From Roseovarius sp. S88 (lineage in GTDB: Bacteria > Pseudomonadota > Alphaproteobacteria > Rhodobacterales > Rhodobacteraceae): a DNA stretch of 64,000 nt. Made by a program: the position numbers and the translations under genes. How positions within the stretch are numbered: the first letter of the stretch is position 1; each line of letters starts with the position of its first letter. Of the stretch, positions 36,033 through 44,608 are shown one piece after another. Below the pieces are notes generated by a model. That model did not search any database and was not told the DNA's origin. It saw only the letters and a program-made list of their open reading frames with translations. The stretch lies in NCBI RefSeq assembly GCF_037023735.1, contig NZ_CP146069.1, positions 537,501-601,500 on the forward strand. The letters run 5' to 3'.

Positions 36033-37226
36033 ATGAGAGATATCCAGATCCCCAATGACTGGGACCGCAAGGGCCTGCCTGGATGGTGCTACCATAGCGC
36101 CGAATTGCTGGAGCTTGAAAAGGAAGAGCTGTTCAAGACACATTGGCAAATTGCCTGCCACGTGTCGGACATCCCCAACGCGGGTGATTTCCAAACCTTC
36201 GACGTCTGTGGCGAGCGCGCGATCATCCTTCGTGACACTGAAGGCAACGTGCGCGCCTTTCACAATGTCTGTCGTCATCGCGGCTCTCGTCTTGTGGCCG
36301 AGGACAGCGGGAACTGCCCAAACGCGATGATCTGTCCGTTTCATGGCTGGGTCTACAATCTTGATGGAACGTTGCGGGGTGCGGCACGGCCGGAGTCTTA
36401 TCCGCCACTCGACAAGAATGAGTTTGGCCTGCGCGTCCTGGACATGGAGGTATGGAACGGGTTCATTTTTATCCGTTTCAAAAGCGGTCCCCAGCCATCA
36501 GTGGCCGAGCTGTTGCAACCTTTCGCCGAAGAGGCGGCGGGATATCAAATGACGGATCATGTGCCCACAGATGGCATCTGGACCGAAGAGACCCCGGTCA
36601 ACTGGAAATCCGTCCGGGACGTCGACAACGAGGGCTATCACGTGGCCATGGCGCATCCGGCACTTCAGGATCTCTATGGCACAACCTATTACGATGAGCC
36701 TTATGTCGACGGGATCAGCAGGACCGAAGGCGTTTACACCCCTTCGAAGGGGCGGCGTTGGGCTGTGCGCAACTACAAGAAGCTATCAAAACCTCAAGCT
36801 TTCTTGCCTGAAGATTTGCACCGCAAATGGCTTTACTACGGTATCTTCCCCAATGCGGTCATTGCCGCGACGCCGGAGACCGTTTTGTTTTATCAGGAGT
36901 TTCCAACCTCGGTGAACTCTTCGGTCATTCGGTCTGCCACCTACCGGCACGTAAACGAAGACCGCCAGCAACGGGCGGCGCGCTATCTTGCAAGCCGCAT
37001 CGACCGCGAAACCGTGGACGAAGACATCCAGCTCACAATCTGGTCCAACGAGTCCATGGCGTCGGAGTTCTTTGAGGGATTTTTCCTGTCTGATCTGGAA
37101 TATGGCGTGCGCACACATCACGACCATCTGCGTGCGGTGCTTCCCATTTACAATATCCAAGAGGCACCCGCCGAGGATCAGGTTCGAAAGGTCAATGCAT
37201 CCATGGCGACCCAAAGCACCTCATGA
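36033..37226 (+). CDS. Rieske non-haem iron oxygenase, alpha subunit, quaternary-amine type
   Basis: This 397-residue oxygenase is predicted to hydroxylate an N-methyl or N-alkyl carbon, causing C-N cleavage. The Rieske centre is Cys80-x-His82 and Cys101-x2-His104. The catalytic iron ligands include His203 and His208 in EGYHVAMAHP; the bridging residue is Glu200, where aromatic-ring dioxygenases have Asp. Glu at this place is a mark of carnitine monooxygenase CntA and its relatives. No reductase gene is in the cluster, so the electron donor must come from elsewhere. AAGGACC lies before ATG 36033. Confidence 0.85.
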   Translation: MRDIQIPNDWDRKGLPGWCYHSAELLELEKEELFKTHWQIACHVSDIPNAGDFQTFDVCGERAIILRDTEGNVRAFHNVCRHRGSRLVAEDSGNCPNAMICPFHGWVYNLDGTLRGAARPESYPPLDKNEFGLRVLDMEVWNGFIFIRFKSGPQPSVAELLQPFAEEAAGYQMTDHVPTDGIWTEETPVNWKSVRDVDNEGYHVAMAHPALQDLYGTTYYDEPYVDGISRTEGVYTPSKGRRWAVRNYKKLSKPQAFLPEDLHRKWLYYGIFPNAVIAATPETVLFYQEFPTSVNSSVIRSATYRHVNEDRQQRAARYLASRIDRETVDEDIQLTIWSNESMASEFFEGFFLSDLEYGVRTHHDHLRAVLPIYNIQEAPAEDQVRKVNASMATQSTS

Positions 37227-37465
37227 CATCCGAAGACTCTGATCCAGCGCAACTGCAGCAGCAAAAAAACCTGCTTGAGTCACCCATTGGTCAACGCGGG
37301 TCTGGCGCGGCGCGCTATGGGGCTGCGATGTTTTTCTATCAGGAAAAAATGATGTCGGCCGAGTTGCTCGAAATTTACCGAAGATGCTGCAAGTTCGATC
37401 ATGAAAACCCCGTTGATCTGGCCGCGTTTGAAGGTATCCCAAACGCGTTGCTGTTGGATCAATAG
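37223..37465 (+). CDS. Small 80-residue protein in the amine cluster, unknown
   Basis: This gene is not recognised. The 80-residue soluble helical protein (MTSEDSDPAQLQQQKNLLES... FFYQEKMMSAELLEIYRRCC) contains two adjacent cysteines. Its ATG overlaps the Rieske stop in ATGA, and the amine oxidase gene begins 9 bases after its stop, so it is translated with both. It could be a small accessory subunit of the oxygenase. There is no signal peptide and no membrane segment. Confidence 0.6.
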   Translation: MTSEDSDPAQLQQQKNLLESPIGQRGSGAARYGAAMFFYQEKMMSAELLEIYRRCCKFDHENPVDLAAFEGIPNALLLDQ

Positions 37466-37474
37466 GCTGCGGTC

Positions 37475-38734
37475 ATGACTGGATTGCCAACAGAAACGGA
37501 TGTGATTGTTGTCGGCGCGGGTGTGGCGGGTCTTTCGGCGGCAAGTGCGCTGCGCGCGCGCGGGGTTGAGGTCGTCGTTCTGGAAGCCGCAGACCATACA
37601 GGCGGACGCTGTGTCACTGATGTAACTGCGGTCTCGCAGCCATTCGACAAAGGCGCGTCCTGGCTGCATTCCGCACAGATCAACCCGCTGGCGCGCATTG
37701 GGGAACGGATGGACGTGAAGTTCCACAAATCCCCCTGGGTCTGGCAATGGGTCCATGCAGGGGGACGTGCGCTCAACCACGCCGAAGTCGAAGACTACAA
37801 CACCTATCAAGACACAATGTGGGACGTCATCAATCAAGCGGGGGCAACGCAGAAAGATTGCGCCGTCGCTTCCGTGCTTCCCGATAGTCCGTGGCGCGAA
37901 ACAGCCAAGCACTTTGTGGAGCAGATGCAGGGTGGTGATGCTGATGCGGTCTCAATTCACGATGTCGCGCAATACAGTGATGCCGAGGGAGATTGGTTGG
38001 TTGCCGGTGGATTGGGCGCTTTTGTGCAAAGCCTGTTTGCTGATGTGCCGGTGCATTTGGCCTGCCCGGTCAGCAAGATCGACACATCCGGTCCTGGCGT
38101 CAAAGCTGTCACTCCTAAAGGCACGGTATCGGCCAGAGGGCTTGTGCTGACAGTCTCCACAGGTGTTTTGGCGGCAGAGACCATTTCGTTTACCCCAGCT
38201 TTGCCTGTGAGCAAGCTGCAAGCTGTCGAAAACCTGCCCATGGGGTTGTTAAACAAAATCGCGCTGGATTTTGATCCAAGCTGGACGAAAGCGCATCAAG
38301 GTCAGATTGCCGACTATCACACCAGTGGTGACGCATATTGCACCACAATTTTTGGGTTTTATGACACCAGCGTCGCCGTTAGTTTCGTCGCAGGACGATT
38401 TGCGGATCAGTTGGAAGAGGAGGGATCGGGGGCTGCCACTGAATTTTGCCTGCAAGGCCTCTCAGCCGTTTTTGGCAACGATGTTCGAAAACACATTCGC
38501 AAAACAGCTGAGACCGCGTGGCGAAGTAACCCGCTAACTCTGGGATCCTATAGCTATGCTAGCCCCGGAGGTGCGAAGGCGCGCAGGGTGTTAGCGGAGC
38601 CCGTGGATAACAAACTGTTCTTTGCGGGCGAAGCAACAGCCTCGGACGCCTACGCCACCGTGCACGGCGCCTTCAAAAGCGGTCAAAGAGCTGCGCGTGA
38701 GGTTTTAGTCCAGCGAGACGAGCTTGAACTTTAG
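37475..38734 (+). CDS. Flavin-containing monoamine oxidase family protein
   Basis: The 419-residue enzyme opens with DVIVVGAGVAGLSAASALRARG and EAADHTGGRCVTD, the FAD and GGR signatures of monoamine/polyamine oxidases, and ends with LFFAGEATASDAYATVHGAFKSG, the second FAD segment. It lacks a signal peptide, so acts in the cytosol. It would oxidise a primary or secondary amine to an aldehyde plus H2O2, or pass electrons on. It closes the coupled amine-oxidation run; no terminator is visible before the tRNA-Lys. Confidence 0.87.
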   Translation: MTGLPTETDVIVVGAGVAGLSAASALRARGVEVVVLEAADHTGGRCVTDVTAVSQPFDKGASWLHSAQINPLARIGERMDVKFHKSPWVWQWVHAGGRALNHAEVEDYNTYQDTMWDVINQAGATQKDCAVASVLPDSPWRETAKHFVEQMQGGDADAVSIHDVAQYSDAEGDWLVAGGLGAFVQSLFADVPVHLACPVSKIDTSGPGVKAVTPKGTVSARGLVLTVSTGVLAAETISFTPALPVSKLQAVENLPMGLLNKIALDFDPSWTKAHQGQIADYHTSGDAYCTTIFGFYDTSVAVSFVAGRFADQLEEEGSGAATEFCLQGLSAVFGNDVRKHIRKTAETAWRSNPLTLGSYSYASPGGAKARRVLAEPVDNKLFFAGEATASDAYATVHGAFKSGQRAAREVLVQRDELEL

Positions 38735-38774
38735 CGTGCCCTTTGGAGCGCGACGCGAGATTTGTCTAGGACAG

Positions 38775-38850
38775 TGGTGAGCCGTGCAGGATTCGAACCT
38801 GCGACCCACTGATTAAAAGTCAGTTGCTCTACCAACTGAGCTAACGGCCC
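38775..38850 (-). tRNA. tRNA-Lys (TTT)
   Basis: On the minus strand a 76-nt cloverleaf reads GGGCCGT acceptor, GCTC/GAGC D arm, anticodon stem ACTGA/TCAGT with loop CTTTTAA (anticodon TTT), T arm GCAGG-TTCGAAT-CCTGC and encoded CCA. It lies between the amine oxidase and dapF genes. Confidence 0.96.
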
Positions 38851-38957
38851 ACTAGGCGGCCTATCTAGAAAGCAGGGGGCAGGCGGTCAACCCCTTATCG
38901 TGTTGATTTTTCTGCTGTGGCTGGATTCGTCGCACCATGGGCTTTATATGCCCGGAT

Positions 38958-39791
38958 ATGAGCACTGCAACGCACTCTGAATTGCCCTTTATGAAAATGC
39001 ATGGGCTTGGCAATGATTTTGTCGTTGTGGACGCGCGTGCGCGTGAAGTGCAGATCACCGAAAGCCTGGCACGTGCAATCGGAAATCGTCGGACGGGCAT
39101 AGGGTTTGACCAATTGGCTGTGATCGAACGAGGCTCGGGGGATGCGCATCTGCGGTTCTGGAACGCGGATGGATCGATGTCCGCCGCCTGTGGCAATGCC
39201 ACGCGCTGTATCGCGCGGTTCCTGATGGACGAGAGCGGGCAGGATCACCTCCACCTTACGACCCAGAGGGGGGATCTTTATGCCGTGGATGCCGGTGCTG
39301 GGCTGACATCTGTCAACATGGGTGCGCCGATGCTGGATTGGCAGGACGTTCCTTTGACTGAGTCTATGGACACGCTCGAACTTCCTATAGAAGGGGCGCC
39401 AACAGCCACTGGCATGGGCAATCCCCATTGTTCCTTTTTTGTCGATGATGCTGACGCCGTGCCGCTCGAAACATTTGGTCCACGGTATGAGCATCATCCG
39501 CTATTTCCAGAGCGCACCAATGTTCAGGTCGTCAGTATAGTCGCGCCAAACCATCTGCGCATGCGGGTGTGGGAGCGCGGCGTCGGGGTGACACTTGCCT
39601 CAGGTTCCTCGTCCTGTGCTGTCGCTGTGGCTGCTGCACGCCGGGGTTTGACAGGGCGTGACGTGAAGATCGACCTTGATGGCGGGCAGATGCAGCTTGC
39701 GTGGCGGGATGATGGTGTTTGGATGACTGGCGAAACGACGCATGTTTGTGATGGTGTGATCACGCAGGACTTCATTGAGGTGGCGCAATGA
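38958..39791 (+). CDS. dapF: Diaminopimelate epimerase
   Basis: This enzyme converts LL- to meso-diaminopimelate for lysine and peptidoglycan synthesis. The 277-residue protein holds FMKMHGLGNDFVVVDAR, the first catalytic Cys in AACGNATRC and the second in SGSSSCAVAVAA (usually SGTGACA, here with Ser replacing Thr and Gly). GMGNPHCSFFV and FPERTNVQ are also conserved. Start choice among ATG 38937, 38958 and 38991 is uncertain, since none has a strong ribosome site. Its stop overlaps the mtaB start. Confidence 0.93.
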   Translation: MSTATHSELPFMKMHGLGNDFVVVDARAREVQITESLARAIGNRRTGIGFDQLAVIERGSGDAHLRFWNADGSMSAACGNATRCIARFLMDESGQDHLHLTTQRGDLYAVDAGAGLTSVNMGAPMLDWQDVPLTESMDTLELPIEGAPTATGMGNPHCSFFVDDADAVPLETFGPRYEHHPLFPERTNVQVVSIVAPNHLRMRVWERGVGVTLASGSSSCAVAVAAARRGLTGRDVKIDLDGGQMQLAWRDDGVWMTGETTHVCDGVITQDFIEVAQ

Positions 39792-41041
39792 CTGCACCGA
39801 AATTTACGACGCTGGGTTGTCGCCTAAACGCATATGAAACCGAGGCAATGAAGGAGCTGGCTGGGCAGGCAGAGTTGGCAAATGCCGTGGTGGTGAACAC
39901 TTGCGCTGTGACGGCTGAGGCCGTGCGCAAGGCCCGACAGGAAATTCGCAAGCTTCGTCGTGAAAACCCCGACGCGCGGCTCATCGTGACAGGGTGCGCC
40001 GCGCAAACGGAACCTGGTACCTTCTCGGCCATGGCCGAGGTGGATGCTGTGATCGGCAATACCGAAAAAATGACAGCCGAAACTTGGACGGGTCTTGCGG
40101 CTGAATTTTTGGGCGAGACCGAAACCGTCCAGGTGGATGACATTATGTCAGTTACCGAAACAGCAGGGCATCTTATCGACGGCTTCGGCACCCGAAGCCG
40201 CGCTTATGTGCAGGTGCAAAACGGCTGCGATCATCGCTGTACGTTTTGCATAATCCCTTATGGACGTGGCAATTCTCGAAGCGTACCGGCCGGCGTCGTG
40301 GTGGATCAGATCAAGCGCCTCTTGGATCGCGGGTATAACGAAGTGGTCCTGACCGGCGTGGACCTCACCAGCTGGGGGGCGGACCTTCCAATGACGCCCA
40401 AACTGGGCGATCTTGTCATGCGCATCCTCAAGCTGGTGCCAGATCTGCCGCGCTTGCGGATTTCCAGCATCGATTCTATTGAAGTGGATGAAAACCTGAT
40501 GCAGGCCATCGCGACTGAGCCGCGCCTGATGCCGCATTTGCACCTCAGCCTGCAACATGGGGATGATCTTATCCTCAAACGAATGAAGCGTCGCCACTTG
40601 CGCGACGATGCCATTCGCTTTGCCGAAGACGCACGGCGGTTGCGTCCGGATATGACCTTTGGCGCGGACATCATCGCTGGATTTCCGACCGAGACGGAAG
40701 AGGCGTTTGAAAACTCGCTTAAGCTGGTGGAAGACTGTCATCTGACCTGGCTGCATGTCTTTCCTTATTCGCCGCGTCCGGGAACTCCGGCCGCGCGGAT
40801 GCCTCAGGTGGATGGGCGCGCGATCAAATCCCGCGCAGCGCAATTGCGCAAGGCCGGAGACGCCCGGGTCGCGCAACATCTGACCAAGCAGTTGGGGCGT
40901 ACGCATCGGGTCCTGCTGGAAAACCCGCGCATGGGCCGCACAGAACAGTTCACCGAGGTGATTTTTGGCACAGACCAGCCTGAAGGTCAGATTGTGACGG
41001 CAAAAATTGCCGGACATTCTGATCGACAGCTTGTTGCGTGA
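39788..41041 (+). CDS. mtaB: tRNA t6A37 methylthiotransferase
   Basis: This radical SAM enzyme adds a methylthio group to N6-threonylcarbamoyladenosine at position 37 of tRNAs reading ANN codons. The 417-residue protein has an N-terminal UPF0004 domain with three cysteines (GCRLNAYE, NTCAVT, GCAAQ), the radical SAM CxxxCxxC as CDHRCTFC, and the FGADIIAGFPTETEE region. A TRAM domain is short or missing, as in MtaB-type proteins of this group. It overlaps dapF by 4 bases, which suggests co-expression. Confidence 0.93.
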   Translation: MTAPKFTTLGCRLNAYETEAMKELAGQAELANAVVVNTCAVTAEAVRKARQEIRKLRRENPDARLIVTGCAAQTEPGTFSAMAEVDAVIGNTEKMTAETWTGLAAEFLGETETVQVDDIMSVTETAGHLIDGFGTRSRAYVQVQNGCDHRCTFCIIPYGRGNSRSVPAGVVVDQIKRLLDRGYNEVVLTGVDLTSWGADLPMTPKLGDLVMRILKLVPDLPRLRISSIDSIEVDENLMQAIATEPRLMPHLHLSLQHGDDLILKRMKRRHLRDDAIRFAEDARRLRPDMTFGADIIAGFPTETEEAFENSLKLVEDCHLTWLHVFPYSPRPGTPAARMPQVDGRAIKSRAAQLRKAGDARVAQHLTKQLGRTHRVLLENPRMGRTEQFTEVIFGTDQPEGQIVTAKIAGHSDRQLVA

Positions 41042-41675
41042 CCCTTTGGATTTGCCGGTCTTTTGGTCGTTCCGACGATGTCCCTACGCCATGCGGGCGC
41101 GGCTGGCGCTACAAGTGTCCAACCAGCGTGTCGACCTGCGAGAGATCGTACTCCGGGACAAACCTCTGGCGTTTCTGAAAACATCACCGTCCGCCACCGT
41201 GCCCTGCCTTGATACAGGTTCCCAGGTGATTGACGAGAGTCTGGACATCATGCGCTGGGCGTTGGCACACGACGACCCGCAATCCTGGCTTGATATGCCA
41301 GAGACTGGGTACCAGTTAATCCAGCAGAGCGATGGCCCGTTTAAATCTGCTCTGGACCGGTATAAATACGCGACACGATTTCCAGAACATGATGCACTGG
41401 CCGAACGTGACCGTGCCAGTGCCTTTGTGCAAGATCTTGAAACCAATCTGGCTGGCTCGCAGGCCTTGTTTGGCCGTGACAAGACACTGGCGGATATGGC
41501 GATTCTGCCGTTCATACGCCAGTTTGCGCATGTGGATCTAGAATGGTTTCAAGCCCAGTCTTGGCCAAACGTTATTGCCTGGCTTGAGGAATTCAAAACT
41601 TCCGAGCTGTTTGGCGCGATTATGAAGAAGTACCCAATTTGGACGCCACAAGCTGATCTGGTTTCTTTTCCTTGA
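41007..41675 (+). CDS. Glutathione S-transferase-like protein
   Basis: The protein of up to 222 residues has an N-terminal thioredoxin-like domain with FWSFRRCPYAMRARLAL (a Cys-containing active-site start), the cis-Pro VPCLDTG and the glutathione-binding DESLDIMRWAL, followed by a helical C-terminal domain. The start is uncertain: TTG codons at 41007, 41031 or 41034 are the options, and all overlap or abut the end of mtaB. It may be a GrxB/Omega-like thiol transferase. Confidence 0.78.
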   Translation: MPDILIDSLLRDPLDLPVFWSFRRCPYAMRARLALQVSNQRVDLREIVLRDKPLAFLKTSPSATVPCLDTGSQVIDESLDIMRWALAHDDPQSWLDMPETGYQLIQQSDGPFKSALDRYKYATRFPEHDALAERDRASAFVQDLETNLAGSQALFGRDKTLADMAILPFIRQFAHVDLEWFQAQSWPNVIAWLEEFKTSELFGAIMKKYPIWTPQADLVSFP

Positions 41676-41822
41676 GTGTTTCGATTTTGACGCGAGACCT
41701 CAAATAAAACCAAAACACCTTGGTTTGTTGGAGACGGTGCCAAAAGCTGGCCCCATCTCATGTGATTTTTGGCCCTATGTAAGCGTTCGACAGTCCGAAA
41801 ACATGCCCGTAAGGAGCCGGTC

Positions 41823-42440
41823 ATGCATCCAAACCTCGCATTCCGCCAAACGCCAGAGGCGCGTAATATCGATTTTGCGCGCGAACAGGGATTTGGCATC
41901 CTGGCCGTAGGCACAGACGCCGCGCCGCTGATGAGCCACATACCGTTTTTGCTGTCAGACGACGGCAACATGGCCGAATTTCACCTGGTAAGATCAAATC
42001 CAATCGTGCGCCGGATGTCAGAGCCGTTGCAGGCACGGTTGGCGGTAAGTGGTCCGCATTCGTGTGTGTCTCCGGATTGGTACGAGGTTGATGATCAGGT
42101 GCCGACGTGGAACTACATTGCCGTTCACTTGGTTGGAGAAATTGAGCGGCGGCCGCAGGATGAGATGCATAACCTCTTAGACCGACAATCTGCGCATTTC
42201 GAAGATCAACTCTTGCCAAAGCCACCTTGGATGACGGCAAAAATGACACCTGAGGTGCTCGGCAGGATGATGCGTCAGATCGTGCCCTGTCGGATGCGCG
42301 TTGATGAAATCCACGGCACGTGGAAGCTTAACCAAAACAAACCTGATGAGGTGCGTCTGCGTGCTGCCGACCAAGTGCAAAGCGCTGACATGGGGGTACA
42401 GGCAGACATGCTCGCGCGGCAGATGCGCGATCTGCCCTAG
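41823..42440 (+). CDS. PaiB-type FMN-binding protein
   Basis: The 205-residue protein matches the FMN-binding negative regulator family (PaiB): MHPNLAFRQ start, VGTDAAPLMSHIPFLL, PDWYEVDDQVPTWNYIAVHLVGE and WMTAKMTPEVLGRMMRQIVPCRM. PaiB was named from Bacillus sporulation control, but the fold is a split-barrel flavin protein and the role in Alphaproteobacteria is not known. AAGGAG lies 7 bases before ATG 41823. Confidence 0.87.
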   Translation: MHPNLAFRQTPEARNIDFAREQGFGILAVGTDAAPLMSHIPFLLSDDGNMAEFHLVRSNPIVRRMSEPLQARLAVSGPHSCVSPDWYEVDDQVPTWNYIAVHLVGEIERRPQDEMHNLLDRQSAHFEDQLLPKPPWMTAKMTPEVLGRMMRQIVPCRMRVDEIHGTWKLNQNKPDEVRLRAADQVQSADMGVQADMLARQMRDLP

Positions 42441-42489
42441 ACATTGACCGCAGCCGACCGCAGCTTGCTCAAAACGGAGGACCGACACC

Positions 42490-43092
42490 ATGCAACTTAT
42501 TTCTGCCAAACCTTCGCCCTTTGGACGCAAGGTCAAAGTCATGCTCATCGAAACTGGCCAGGATGATGAGGTGGAACGCGTTGAGGTCATGACCACGCCG
42601 GTTGCAACTGATCCGGCAATTGCAGCGGCCAATCCGGTGGGTAAAATCCCTGCGCTGGTGCGCGAAGACGGGGCAACGCTCTACGACAGTCGGGTGATTT
42701 GCCGTTTTCTTGATGCCCGGGCGGGTGCCGGGCTTTATCCTGAGGCACGGATTTGGGACACACTCACGCTAGAGGCGACGGCGGACGGGATCATGGACGC
42801 GGCAATTCTCATGGTCTACGAACATCGCGTCAGGCCAGAAAACCTGGTGTTCGAGGATTGGATCGAGGCGCAATGGTCCAAAGTGGTCAGAAGTGTTAAG
42901 GCCGTCAATGACCGCTGGATGAGCCACCTGAACGGTCCGCTGGACGCCAGCCATATCGCAATCGGCTGTGCGCTGGCGTATCTTGATTTTCGTCAGCCAT
43001 CGCGCGATTGGCGAAGTGGGAATGATGCATTGGCGGCGTGGTTCACCACATTCGCCGAGTGCGACAGCATGAAAAAAACGGCCCCTGAATAG
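42490..43092 (+). CDS. Glutathione S-transferase family protein
   Basis: The 200-residue GST starts MQLISAKPSPFGRKVKVMLIETGQ, with Ser9-Pro-Phe at the catalytic loop, then the cis-Pro segment VGKIPALVREDG and the YDSRVICRFLD glutathione motif. A helical C-terminal domain follows (DGIMDAAILMVYEHR). A cysteine or serine near the N-terminus is the likely nucleophile. GGAGG precedes ATG 42490. The stop codon lies inside the following terminator hairpin. Confidence 0.87.
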   Translation: MQLISAKPSPFGRKVKVMLIETGQDDEVERVEVMTTPVATDPAIAAANPVGKIPALVREDGATLYDSRVICRFLDARAGAGLYPEARIWDTLTLEATADGIMDAAILMVYEHRVRPENLVFEDWIEAQWSKVVRSVKAVNDRWMSHLNGPLDASHIAIGCALAYLDFRQPSRDWRSGNDALAAWFTTFAECDSMKKTAPE

Positions 43093-43102
43093 GGGCCGCT
43101 TT
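43072..43102 (-). terminator. Terminator of the outer-membrane gene, possibly bidirectional
   Basis: CGGCCCC and GGGGCCG (43079-43085, 43092-43098) form a 7-bp hairpin with loop TGAATA. On the minus strand seven T residues follow, a strong terminator for the gene at 43122; on the plus strand only a short CTTT follows. It overlaps the last codons of the GST gene. Confidence 0.8.
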
Positions 43103-43121
43103 GCTAACACTTGGAGCTAAC

Positions 43122-43802
43122 TCAGAAGCTGTAGCTGATCCCGATGTTGACCGCATGGGTCAAGAGCTCTGTGTTGAGTTCACCGGGCGCTTGTCCAACG
43201 AGCACGGGATCAAGGGTGATTTCATTGTCGGACCAAGTGAACTGATATTCACTAAATATCGCCCAGCGGTCATTGAAATCATATTTGATGCCCGCGATAC
43301 CGCGAACAGCTGGACCGGTGAACTCAAATCCGAACGTGCGGTTTGCCGGGCCCGCAACAATAGCGTCGACATGTGGCACGGCGATGCCGATCCCGCCCCC
43401 AACATAGGGTGTAAAGCGACCGTTATTAAATGCACCAGGCCAGCGCTTCATTATGTTTGCGGTGAAAATGTTGTGTCCGTCCGACAACTCGAAACGACCC
43501 AATCCAATGGCCGCAGCCTGAAAGGCCGGTGCAATGGCCTTGGTGTGCGTGCCCTCAATGCCAAAGCCTATATTGTTGTCGTTCCACCACATCACGCGAC
43601 CACCGTAGTAGAGCGGGGGCTCAAACGGATTGCCTTCCCAGTCTATGTTGGCGTTGAACGCACCGCCGCCAGGCAATGTACCGCTTGCTGAACTATCAGT
43701 TACGCTTTGAGTGCCCAAGTAGAAACTCAGTTCAAATTCCGCTGCCGCAGGCGAAGCCAGCGCCATCAGCGCGACCAAAGCTGCATTAATAGTTCTCAGC
43801 AT
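43122..43802 (-). CDS. Outer-membrane beta-barrel protein
   Basis: The 226-residue protein has a signal peptide cleaved after SPAAA (about residue 21) and alternating strands ending in aromatic residues, finishing ...NIGISYSF with the C-terminal Phe needed for outer-membrane assembly. It resembles small eight-stranded OmpW/OmpA-like barrels. ATG 43802 with GAAGG upstream is chosen; the longer in-frame reading would add a non-signal leader. A terminator follows. Cargo is unknown. Confidence 0.8.
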   Translation of the reverse strand: MLRTINAALVALMALASPAAAEFELSFYLGTQSVTDSSASGTLPGGGAFNANIDWEGNPFEPPLYYGGRVMWWNDNNIGFGIEGTHTKAIAPAFQAAAIGLGRFELSDGHNIFTANIMKRWPGAFNNGRFTPYVGGGIGIAVPHVDAIVAGPANRTFGFEFTGPAVRGIAGIKYDFNDRWAIFSEYQFTWSDNEITLDPVLVGQAPGELNTELLTHAVNIGISYSF

Positions 43803-44023
43803 GTGATTTGCCTTCGATATGTATGGATTTGTCCAAGCCTCCTTACACCTCAGCATATGACCCGGCAAGCGCGACACATGCGCACCCTGATCAATTCTGC
43901 TTCATTGTGTACTGGACGCCTCAATCGTGGGCCGTTAAACACCCTCTCGATCCCGCCAAGGAGTCGTCCTTTGGCGGGTAAATAGGTTTCGCCGGTTCCG
44001 GCTCAGAAATATGGAGGATCGTC

Positions 44024-44596
44024 GTGTCCCACGCAGAAGACCACGAAGGCACGCGTAGAGACTTTCTCTACTATGCCACCGCAGGAACAGGGGCCGTTGC
44101 GGCCGGTGCCGCGGTTTGGCCCCTTGTTCACCAGATGAACCCATCCGCGGATGTGCAGGCTCTGAGCTCGATCCGGGTTGATATCTCAGGCATTGAAGAA
44201 GGCACGCAATTGACCGTGAAGTGGTTGGGAAAACCAGTGTTCATTCGTCGCCGTACGCCTGAAGAAATCGAGGATGCACGCGCCGTAGATCTGGCAACAT
44301 TGCCAGACAATGACGCCCGCAGCTTTCAAGCCCAAGGTGCGGATGGCGCGGACGAAAATCGTTCCATGGACGAAGCGGGCGAATGGCTTGTGATGATGGG
44401 TGTGTGCACACATCTGGGGTGTGTTCCACTCGGCAACGCTGGTGAGTTTTCACTGGACGGTGTCGGCGGCTGGTTTTGCCCTTGCCACGGATCGCACTAC
44501 GATACGTCAGGACGGATCCGAAAAGGCCCTGCACCAGAGAACCTTCCGGTGCCACAGGCCGAATTCGTCGATGAAACAACCGTAAAACTGGGATAA
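44024..44596 (+). CDS. petA: Ubiquinol-cytochrome c reductase Rieske iron-sulfur subunit
   Basis: This 2Fe-2S subunit of the cytochrome bc1 complex takes an electron from quinol at the periplasmic side. The 190-residue protein has a Tat-like start ([29 protein letters not shown]) that also serves as membrane anchor, then the cluster motifs CTHLGCVP and [14 protein letters not shown] precedes the GTG start 44024. It begins the petABC operon, used in respiration and in light-driven cyclic electron flow. Confidence 0.96.
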   Translation: MSHAEDHEGTRRDFLYYATAGTGAVAAGAAVWPLVHQMNPSADVQALSSIRVDISGIEEGTQLTVKWLGKPVFIRRRTPEEIEDARAVDLATLPDNDARSFQAQGADGADENRSMDEAGEWLVMMGVCTHLGCVPLGNAGEFSLDGVGGWFCPCHGSHYDTSGRIRKGPAPENLPVPQAEFVDETTVKLG

Positions 44597-44608
44597 GGAA
44601 TAACGACC

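Noticed and set aside
40148..41017. A 289-codon frame opposite mtaB
   Set aside because: It is an antisense shadow of a radical SAM enzyme with all motifs present on the plus strand.
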